From contig JAEYOV010000084.1 of the NCBI GenBank assembly GCA_023411395.1, forward strand, positions 1-64,000: DNA of 64,000 nucleotides, written 5' to 3'. The stretch is from Bacillota bacterium. GTDB taxonomy: Bacteria; Bacillota; Clostridia; Christensenellales; Aristaeellaceae. Positions 50,186-57,396 of the stretch are shown one piece after another. The notes beneath the pieces were generated by a model. The model worked only from the letters and a program-made list of their open reading frames with translations. It was not told where the DNA came from and did no database searches. The first letter of the stretch is position 1. The number at the start of each line of letters is the position of its first letter. The position numbers were made by a program, and so were the translations under genes.

Positions 50186-52465
50186 TTACTCCCCTACCTT
50201 TACAATGGGTGCGATGCTGAGCGAAAACTCCTTGACGCCATAGGCGGCGAACTCGATCACGATGCGGGCGTCGCCGCCGCTGCCCCGTACCTCGATGACA
50301 TTGCCTTCGCCAAACTTGCGGTGCATGACCCGGTCGCCGGAGGCGAATAGGCTTTGCATGGCCGTTTTCTCCAGCTCCCGCGCTTTGGAGGCGGCAAACC
50401 CCTTCTGCACGCCGGGGATCCCCAGCGCCTGGCTGCTGGGCGCAATTTGAGGCACGCCAAAGCCCAGTTCATGGGGACGGACGGAACGGGCAGGCTTCTG
50501 GACGGCGGCATGCTGCTGCCTTTGGGGGCCGAAGGATTTTTCCATTTTGGTAATCCACTCGTCATCCAGGAGGCGCTTGGGAATTTCATTGAGAAACCGG
50601 GAAGGCGGATTGTGGTTGAGCTGACTGAAGATCATCCGCTGGGTGGCATAGCTTAAGTACAGCCGCCGCTGGGCGCGGGTGATGCCCACATAGCACAGGC
50701 GGCGCTCCTCCTCCAGGCGGCTTTCGTCGAAATTTACACGGCTGGAGGGGAACAGGCCATCCTCCATGCCGGCCAGGAAGACAATGGGGAATTCCAGGCC
50801 CTTGGCGCTGTGCAGCGTCATGAGGGTTACGTACCTGGGGCTTGATTCCGACTGGTCCAGGTCCGTGACCAAAGCCACGTTCTCCAGAAAATCTTCCAGC
50901 AGCGGGTTTTCAGCCTGGCGTTCAAACTCCTCCACGGCTCCCACGAATTCTTGGATGTTTTCTACCCGGCTTTGGGCCTCCTCCGTCTCGTCCTTGCTGT
51001 ATTCGGCCATGAGCCCCGTTTCCTGAAGCACCGTGCGCACAAACTCCGCAAGGCCCATATCCTCCCGCATGGCCACAAGCCGGTTCATGAGCACGGCAAA
51101 CTCGCCCACGCACTTGCGGGGCCTTGCGGAAAGGGTGTCGGGCATATCGTTGAGCGCGCTGTACAAAGGCATGCTGCTGTTTGACGCGTGCTGCTGGAGC
51201 TCCGCGATGGTGGCGTCGCCGATGGCGCGTTTGGGCTGGTTGATGATCCGGCGCAGCGACACATCATCGGCGGGGTTGACAATCACCCGCAGGTAGGCGA
51301 TAACGTCCCGCACCTCCTTGCGGTCATAAAAGCGCAGGCCGCCGAACACCTTGTAGGGAATGCCGGCCCTGACCATCATTTCTTCCAGCACACGGCTCTG
51401 GGCGTTGGTGCGGTACAGGACCGCCATATCACCGTAGCTTTCGTGGCCTAATGTAAGCTGATGCATTCTGTCGCAGATCCAGGCGGCTTCCTCCCGCTCG
51501 TCGCCGGCGCAGAAGACCTTGATGGGCTCGCCTTCGCCGATTTCCGTCCACAGCGCCTTTTCCTTGCGGCCCACGTTGTGGGCGATGACCTGGTTGGCCG
51601 CGTCCAGAATGTTGGCGGTGGAGCGGTAGTTCTGCTCCAGCTTGATGACCTTCGCGTCGGGAAAATCCTTCTCAAAATCCAGGATATTGCGAATGTCCGC
51701 GCCGCGCCAGCCGTAGATGGACTGGTCGTCGGCCCCCACCACGCACAGGTTGCGGCTCTTTTGGGTAATGAGCTTCACCAGCATGTATTGGGCGTAGTTG
51801 GTATCCTGGTATTCATCCACGTGCACGTACTGGAAGCGCTCGCGGTACCCTTCCAGAACGGGAGGATGGTCGGCAAACAGCTCCAGGGTGCGCATGATCA
51901 GGTCATCAAAATCCAGCGCGTTGGCGGCGCGCAGCTTTTCTTCATATAATTGGAAGGCATCGCTGATCAATTGGCAGCGGTAATCCTTATTGGATTCCCG
52001 GAACCAGTCGGAAGGGGACATCAGTTTGTTCTTGGCGTCGGATATCTTGGCCTTCAGTTCCCTGGGCGGCAGGAACTTTTCATCCAGGTTCATTTGCTTC
52101 AGGATTTCCTTGATGACGCTGCTTTGATCGTCGTCATCATAGATGGTGAACGCCCTGGTATAGCCCAGCTTTTCGATATCCCGGCGCAGGATGCGGGCGC
52201 AGGTTGCATGGAAGGTGGAGACCCAGGCATCCTCCGCCTTTTCCCCCACCAGCTTTAAAATGCGCTGCTTCATTTCCCTGGCGGCCTTGTTGGTGAAGGT
52301 AAGCGCCAGAATTTGCCATGGCGGAACGCCGTGGTCGATCAAATTCGCCACACGGTACGTAAGCGCGCGAGTCTTGCCGCTGCCCGCGCCCGCCAGGATG
52401 AGCACCGGACCTTGCAAAGTCTCCGCAGCCTGCCGCTGCTGTTTGTTCAACGCCTGCAAATTCAT
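50186..52465 (-). CDS. pcrA: ATP-dependent DNA helicase PcrA/UvrD
   Basis: Superfamily 1 3'-5' helicase of 759 residues for repair and replication-fork upkeep. Motif I GAGSGKT at 26-32, Q-motif LNKQQRQAAE, motif II VDEYQDTN, motif III GADDQSIYGWRGA, motif IV EQNYRST, and the late motif TLHSAKGLEFPIVFL are all present. The C-terminal tail with GDRVMHRKFGEGNV is the PcrA RNA polymerase-binding tudor-like region. It is probably cotranscribed with the regulator upstream and ligA downstream. Confidence 0.97.
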   Translation of the reverse strand: MNLQALNKQQRQAAETLQGPVLILAGAGSGKTRALTYRVANLIDHGVPPWQILALTFTNKAAREMKQRILKLVGEKAEDAWVSTFHATCARILRRDIEKLGYTRAFTIYDDDDQSSVIKEILKQMNLDEKFLPPRELKAKISDAKNKLMSPSDWFRESNKDYRCQLISDAFQLYEEKLRAANALDFDDLIMRTLELFADHPPVLEGYRERFQYVHVDEYQDTNYAQYMLVKLITQKSRNLCVVGADDQSIYGWRGADIRNILDFEKDFPDAKVIKLEQNYRSTANILDAANQVIAHNVGRKEKALWTEIGEGEPIKVFCAGDEREEAAWICDRMHQLTLGHESYGDMAVLYRTNAQSRVLEEMMVRAGIPYKVFGGLRFYDRKEVRDVIAYLRVIVNPADDVSLRRIINQPKRAIGDATIAELQQHASNSSMPLYSALNDMPDTLSARPRKCVGEFAVLMNRLVAMREDMGLAEFVRTVLQETGLMAEYSKDETEEAQSRVENIQEFVGAVEEFERQAENPLLEDFLENVALVTDLDQSESSPRYVTLMTLHSAKGLEFPIVFLAGMEDGLFPSSRVNFDESRLEEERRLCYVGITRAQRRLYLSYATQRMIFSQLNHNPPSRFLNEIPKRLLDDEWITKMEKSFGPQRQQHAAVQKPARSVRPHELGFGVPQIAPSSQALGIPGVQKGFAASKARELEKTAMQSLFASGDRVMHRKFGEGNVIEVRGSGGDARIVIEFAAYGVKEFSLSIAPIVKVGE

Positions 52466-52499
52466 GTTCGTTATCCTCTGTCTTCCTCAATCTTGTGTT

Positions 52500-52829
52500 C
52501 TATGCGTCCGCGCTTTCACACGCCGGCGGAAGCATTTCCTTCTGTGCAAGTACATCCAGCACCTTTTGATAGCCGCCCGCGCCGCACAAGAGCGCGCGGT
52601 TCACCCGGCTGATGGTGGCGGTGCTGGCCCCTGTACGGAGGGCAATCTCCTGGTATGTCACCCTTTCCCTCAAAAGGCATGCCACGTGAAGGCGCTGGGC
52701 GATGCTTTTGAGTTCCTGCATGGTTAAGACATCCTCCAAAAAGCGGTAGGCATCCTCCGGTTCCTTCAGCGTTACTAGCGCCTTGATGAGCATGTCTGTT
52801 TGGGGTGTTTGAATCTTTGGTGTGAACAT
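52500..52829 (-). CDS. TrpR/YerC-family DNA-binding regulator
   Basis: A 109-residue protein. LEDVLTMQELKSIAQRLHVACLL and the helix-turn-helix YQEIALRTGASTATISRVNRAL match the YerC/YecD branch of the Trp-repressor fold. ATG 52829 with GGGAGG about nine bases upstream is chosen; the frame extends further up but without family similarity. In Bacillus the homologous gene also lies near pcrA-ligA. Its target and ligand are unknown; tryptophan binding should not be assumed. Confidence 0.88.
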   Translation of the reverse strand: MFTPKIQTPQTDMLIKALVTLKEPEDAYRFLEDVLTMQELKSIAQRLHVACLLRERVTYQEIALRTGASTATISRVNRALLCGAGGYQKVLDVLAQKEMLPPACESADA

Positions 52830-52928
52830 GAAGGCATCCTCCCGCCACGGTTTGCTGTCGCCCTCGTACAAAGGCCCGCTTCTGTCGGCGGGCGCAAGAT
52901 GCCTGAAAGGAAAAATATTCTCAAGACC

Positions 52929-52937
52929 ATTATAGCA
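52929..52937 (-). promoter_or_regulatory. Extended -10 promoter of the yerC-like/pcrA/ligA unit
   Basis: On the minus strand TGC directly precedes a perfect TATAAT (52934-52929), 100 bases before the start codon. The -35 position (TTTTCT) is weak. Confidence 0.65.
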
Positions 52938-53063
52938 CATTTTTGGACATAAGAAAAGGCAAAAGCAGGAGGATATTTGTAAAGGCGGCAACGCTTTGGA
53001 AAAGGGCACAGGCGGCCTGCCACGAAGCAGGACCGCCGCCCTATCCCCCGCCCGCGCCAAAAA

Positions 53064-53439
53064 GGGAAAGCGGGCCTCCCGGCCCGCCTCAGATCATCAA
53101 TAAAGCTAGGTGAGCGTTCGGGGATGCATGGAAGGGGCGCTGCCCCTTCCATTGTAATCGTCTCGACCGGCTTTGCCGGTCGGGCGGGGCGCTTGCGCAG
53201 CAAGCTTTCCTTACACTTTTCGTTGCCCGCAGCCAAGGGTGAGAGCTTGGCCCGAACCTGGAGTCTTGAAATGACTTGCCATTTCAAGACGGAACACTGG
53301 CCGAGCGAAGCGAAGGACAGTGCGTCAGGCTGCAAACGAAAAGTGCAGTCCCGCAAAAATGAAACTTCATTTTTGCGGGAGCGCCGTCAAAATAGGGTCC
53401 TATTTTGACGGCCGGGAAAGCGGGCCTCCCGGCCCGCCT
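53064..53439. repeat. Multi-hairpin element bounded by 26 bp direct repeats
   Basis: GGGAAAGCGGGCCTCCCGGC... (26 bases) occurs at 53064-53089 and again at 53414-53439. Between lie at least six inverted repeats: 53128-53152 (11 bp stem), 53164-53182 (8 bp), 53191-53205 (6 bp), 53263-53290 (11 bp), 53350-53379 (14 bp, two-base loop) and 53384-53411 (13 bp, two-base loop), plus an outer pair 53214-53224/53335-53345 (11 bp) enclosing part of the array. No protein-coding signal is supported. The rest of the 615-base gap (52830-53063) holds only the promoter of the yerC-like gene. Confidence 0.9.
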
Positions 53440-53444
53440 TCCCG

Positions 53445-54602
53445 CTACTTTTGCGGTTTTTTACCGAACAAGCCGCCTGTCATTTCGCTGACGTTTCGCT
53501 TGAGCTTTTCCATGGTGCCCTGCTTGGAGCCGGTGGCGATCAGCGCGAAGATTACCAATCCCGCCACGAACACGCCCACCACCCACAGGATTCCGCTGCC
53601 GGAACCCTCGCTGTCCTCCGTGGAAGGCGTACCCGTATTCTCATTGCCAGCGGCGGCATTGTTGTTTGGCCCCACGTCGCTGGCGGCCCCCGCCGCGCCG
53701 GTCACGCCGCCGTACAGGGCTTTGTAGATGACATTGGCTATGGGCGCCATGGAATTTTGCACCCGATCCTTGCTGATGACATGGGTTCCGAATTCCAGCA
53801 GTACGCTGCGGGGGGACAGGTCCTGGTTGTAGGTGCCTTTGCCGATGTAAATGTCCTTGATCAGGCCGGGGTAAGTCTTGTCGCCTACCGCTTTGATCTG
53901 TGCCGCGAATTTCTTGTTGGCGCTGCCGTTTTGATTGCTGCGTCCTACCAACAGACGTATCTTGCTGGCGTCATTCCCGCCCAGCTTGGTATTGTATTCC
54001 TTGGGATTGGGAATACCGTCCCGGTGGATATCGAAAATGGCATCCGGAGCTGTCTGCATCAGCTTCATGGCGGTAGGCCTGCTGCGGCGGTAGGCTCCGG
54101 AATCGTGGGGATGGTGGGTGGCGTCGCTTGATTCCACAGTCACGCCCAGCTTTTCCATTTCCTTTTTGAATTCGTCGGCCATATCGTAAATGCCGCCCTT
54201 GCCCTTTTTGGAACTGACGCCGTCGGAGGGGATATAGCTTTCATCGCTGTGGGTGTTATAGATGGCAATCTTCTTCTGTCCGCCCGCGCTCACCGGCAGC
54301 GACGCGTCCGCATCCAGCCAGGATACGTCCGGCAGCTCGTACATGCCCAGCTTATGGGCCACGGCCGTTTTCTTATCCTTGTCCACCGACTTTACTTCAA
54401 AATGCTGGTTGTCTTCGCTGATGTATTCGTCTCCTTTATCCGGCATGCCATAGAAGGACGTGATGTAGGCGCCCGATTCGTCCAGAATCTCATAGACTTC
54501 CTCGATGCCGTCCCCTTCTTCCCAGACTTCCGCCTCTGCCAGAGCAAAGGCCGGGAGGAGCAGCAAAACCGCTATCATAAGCAGCGCAAGCTTTTTTTTC
54601 AT
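53445..54602 (-). CDS. spoIIP: Stage II sporulation protein P-type amidase/endopeptidase
   Basis: A 385-residue exported protein with a signal peptide (1-23), an N-terminal domain, the SpoIIP catalytic domain (about 105-300) and a C-terminal membrane helix (about 343-365) with a basic tail. Catalytic-type residues are visible as YNTHSDE (His118, Glu121) and FDIHRDG. SpoIIP cuts peptidoglycan for forespore engulfment together with SpoIID and SpoIIM. Bacillus SpoIIP is anchored at the N-terminus, so this architecture differs. It overlaps the DUF1614 gene upstream by four bases. Confidence 0.85.
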   Translation of the reverse strand: MKKKLALLMIAVLLLLPAFALAEAEVWEEGDGIEEVYEILDESGAYITSFYGMPDKGDEYISEDNQHFEVKSVDKDKKTAVAHKLGMYELPDVSWLDADASLPVSAGGQKKIAIYNTHSDESYIPSDGVSSKKGKGGIYDMADEFKKEMEKLGVTVESSDATHHPHDSGAYRRSRPTAMKLMQTAPDAIFDIHRDGIPNPKEYNTKLGGNDASKIRLLVGRSNQNGSANKKFAAQIKAVGDKTYPGLIKDIYIGKGTYNQDLSPRSVLLEFGTHVISKDRVQNSMAPIANVIYKALYGGVTGAAGAASDVGPNNNAAAGNENTGTPSTEDSEGSGSGILWVVGVFVAGLVIFALIATGSKQGTMEKLKRNVSEMTGGLFGKKPQK

Positions 54603-55258
54603 TTCCTTTCCTCCCCCTTCTCCTTCACCGCGTGAATCCTCTCCCTGTCGGGCGGATTTTTGCCTCTTACGATGCGCTCTGCGATTTCACCGATAAGCTC
54701 GGCCAGCAGCACGCCCAGGATGCCGCTGATGACCATGGCGTCCATCACCCCGGCCCCGCCCAGCGTGAGCACCTGGTTTTCACCCTGGGACCAGTTGACC
54801 GCCGCCACCGCGATGTCCGCCAGCAAAACGCCCAGCACGCCGCTGATGAAGGCGTTGCGCCGGGAACGGCCCAGGATGTATGCCATCAGGCCGCCCACGA
54901 TGCCCCAGACGTAGTTGGGATCGATGACGATCTGTTCCGGCTCGTTGGGCATTACCAGCCCCAGCACGTATATCACCCCGGCGGTAAGGATGGAGCCGAT
55001 CACGGCCCGGAGCTTTTCCTTGCCCGTCTCCGCCTTGATGATCAGATACAGGCAGACCGCCACAGGGATCACCGCGCCGCCGATGTTGAACTGGACCATG
55101 CCGATGCGGATGTCCGGGATCAGCGTGCCGAAGAACATGGCCGCAACGATGATCAGCGCGGCACGGTCGGAAAGCCGCATCCTGTCCAGCACCCGCTGGG
55201 ATACGCCGAAGAAAATCAGCACCGCTACCGCGGTGAGCAATATCATGCCGATAGACAC
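54599..55258 (-). CDS. DUF1614-family membrane protein
   Basis: A 219-residue polytopic membrane protein with about seven hydrophobic segments and glycine-rich turns (AYILGRSRRNAFISGVLGVLLADI, GGAGVMDAMVISGILGVLLAELI) characteristic of DUF1614. The tail is charged and cytoplasmic. The family has no known activity; its overlap with spoIIP (ATGA) suggests a joint role in sporulation, which is inference from context. The upstream end faces the divergent parE promoter. Confidence 0.8.
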   Translation of the reverse strand: MSIGMILLTAVAVLIFFGVSQRVLDRMRLSDRAALIIVAAMFFGTLIPDIRIGMVQFNIGGAVIPVAVCLYLIIKAETGKEKLRAVIGSILTAGVIYVLGLVMPNEPEQIVIDPNYVWGIVGGLMAYILGRSRRNAFISGVLGVLLADIAVAAVNWSQGENQVLTLGGAGVMDAMVISGILGVLLAELIGEIAERIVRGKNPPDRERIHAVKEKGEERK

Positions 55259-55344
55259 AGATTTCTTCCTCCCAAGCCTTTATTCTCAAAAAGTGTTCCC
55301 GCCGCCCAAAAAGAATATGCGCACAGCCACATGTGGGCAAAGGA

Positions 55345-55373
55345 TTGAACCATGCCCCAAAATGTGGTATAGT
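55345..55373 (+). promoter_or_regulatory. Sigma-A promoter of parE-parC
   Basis: TTGAAC at 55345-55350, a 17-base spacer ending in TGG, and TATAGT at 55368-55373; the TGG gives an extended -10. The parE start is 38 bases on. Confidence 0.8.
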
Positions 55374-55410
55374 GAGAAGAATGATAACGGATTGGACAAG
55401 GAGTTTTCAC

Positions 55411-57393
55411 ATGACGCAGACGTATGACGCGGGCAATATACAGGTGCTGGAAGGGCTGGACGCGGTGCGCATGCGGCCGGGCATGTACATTGGCTCCACC
55501 GGCGCAAGAGGGCTGCACCACCTGCTATGGGAGATCGTGGACAACGCCATGGACGAGGCTTCCAACGGCTTTGCCACGGAGGTGGAGGTGACGTTGCACA
55601 AGGATGGCTCCGCCAGCGTTTTCGACAACGGCCGGGGCATGCCGGTGGACAACCATCCCACGCTGCACGTGCCGGGTGTGGAGGTGATCTTCACCAAGCT
55701 GCACGCGGGCGGCAAATTCAACAACGACAACTACAGCTATTCCGGCGGCCTGCACGGCGTGGGCGCCTCGGTGGTGAATGCGCTTTCAAAATGGGTGACG
55801 GTGGATGTGTACCTTAACTGGACGCACTACCGCATGGAGTTTATAAGCGAATACGATATGCTCAAGGGCAAGCTGCTTGCCGGGCAGCCCAGGGGCGGCC
55901 TTCAAAAGATAGGCAACACCCGCAAGCGCGGCACGCTGGTGCGCTTCATGCCCGACGACGCCATTTTTGAGGAGACGAAATTCAATGGCGAAATTGTGGC
56001 CCGCCGGCTTCGGGAACTCGCCTACCTGAACACCGGCGTGCGCATCGCCTTTCACGACGAGCGTCAGAAGGACGACGGTCTTGCGAATCAGGAATTCCAT
56101 TACGCCGGGGGCATCGCCGATTATGTGAAATACCTCAACGAGGACAAGACCACGCTGCATGACGCGCCCATCCTGCTGGACGGCAAGAAGGACGATACGC
56201 TGTGCCGCGTGGCCATACAGTACACCGACGGGTATACCGAAAGCCTGTTTTCCTACGTGAACAACATTCCCACCGCCGAGGGCGGCACCCATGAGACGGG
56301 GTTCCGCGCGGCGTTCACGAAAGCGTTCAACGACTACGCGAGAAAGACCGGCGCGCTGAAGGAAAAGGACAACAACCTGGCCGGTGAGGATTTTAGGGAG
56401 GGCATGACGGCGGTGATCGTGACCATGGTCAAGAACCCGCAGTTTGAGGGGCAGACCAAGGGCCGCCTGGGCAATACCGAAGTGCGCCCGGCGGTGGAGG
56501 CAATCATCGCCCAGAAGCTTTCGGAATTTTTGGAGGACCTGAAAAACCAGGAGCTTTGCCAGAAGATTGTGGAAAAGGCCATCCGTTCCGCCAAGGTGCG
56601 GGAAGCCACCCGCAAGGCCCAATCCATGGCCCGGGCCAGAAACGAATTGGAGGCCGCGCCCCTGGTGGGCAAGCTATCAAGCTGTACCGGGCGCAAACCC
56701 CAGGAGAATGAATTGTTCATCGTGGAGGGCGACTCCGCCGGCGGCAGCGCCAAGCAGGGCCGGGACAGGCGCTTCCAGGCCATACTGCCCCTTCGGGGAA
56801 AGCCCCTCAACGCGGAGAAAAAACGGCTGGACCAGGTGCTTTCCAACGAGGAATTCCGAACCATCATCACCGCGCTTGGGACAAGCATCGACGAGAGCTT
56901 TGATCTTTTAAGCCTCAAGTACCACAAGGTCATCATCCTCTCCGACGCGGACCAGGACGGCGCGCACATCCGGGCGATTCTGCTCACCTTCTTCTACCGC
57001 TACATGCGGGAGCTGGTGACGGAGGGGCATGTATACATCGGCATGCCGCCTTTGTACAAAATCCAAAAGGGGAACAACGTACAATATGTATACGATGACC
57101 GGGAACTGAAAAAAGTGCTGAAGAACGTGGGCAAGGGCTACACCCTGCAGCGGTACAAGGGGCTTGGGGAAATGAACCCGGAGCAGCTTTGGCAGACGAC
57201 CATGGACCCGCAAAACCGGAAGCTGATGCAGGTTACCATCGAGGACGCCGCCCAGGCCGACCGCATCGTCACCATTTTGATGGGCGACAAGGTGGAGCCG
57301 CGCCGGGAATACATCAGCACCCACGCCAACTTCAACCGATCCGACGATTTTGTGCCGGTGACGGCGGACGCCAATGAAAAGGGGGCGAACTAA
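55411..57393 (+). CDS. parE: Type II topoisomerase ATPase subunit (ParE)
   Basis: A 660-residue GHKL ATPase/TOPRIM subunit. The ATPase region has EIVDNAMDEA, VFDNGRGMPV and YSGGLHGVGASVVNAL; the TOPRIM region has EGDSAGGSAKQGRDRRFQAI and DADQDGAHIR; and the end GLGEMNPEQLWQTTMDP is typical. ATG 55411 with AAGGAG is the start. ParE rather than GyrB is favoured because the partner gene is ParC-like and no dnaA/recF context is present, but separating the two by eye is imperfect. Only three bases separate it from parC. Confidence 0.85.
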   Translation: MTQTYDAGNIQVLEGLDAVRMRPGMYIGSTGARGLHHLLWEIVDNAMDEASNGFATEVEVTLHKDGSASVFDNGRGMPVDNHPTLHVPGVEVIFTKLHAGGKFNNDNYSYSGGLHGVGASVVNALSKWVTVDVYLNWTHYRMEFISEYDMLKGKLLAGQPRGGLQKIGNTRKRGTLVRFMPDDAIFEETKFNGEIVARRLRELAYLNTGVRIAFHDERQKDDGLANQEFHYAGGIADYVKYLNEDKTTLHDAPILLDGKKDDTLCRVAIQYTDGYTESLFSYVNNIPTAEGGTHETGFRAAFTKAFNDYARKTGALKEKDNNLAGEDFREGMTAVIVTMVKNPQFEGQTKGRLGNTEVRPAVEAIIAQKLSEFLEDLKNQELCQKIVEKAIRSAKVREATRKAQSMARARNELEAAPLVGKLSSCTGRKPQENELFIVEGDSAGGSAKQGRDRRFQAILPLRGKPLNAEKKRLDQVLSNEEFRTIITALGTSIDESFDLLSLKYHKVIILSDADQDGAHIRAILLTFFYRYMRELVTEGHVYIGMPPLYKIQKGNNVQYVYDDRELKKVLKNVGKGYTLQRYKGLGEMNPEQLWQTTMDPQNRKLMQVTIEDAAQADRIVTILMGDKVEPRREYISTHANFNRSDDFVPVTADANEKGAN

Positions 57394-57396
57394 GCG

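Noticed and set aside
53124..53408. 94-residue plus-strand reading frame in the multi-hairpin element
   Set aside because: It consists of the inverted repeats; no ribosome site and no family match.
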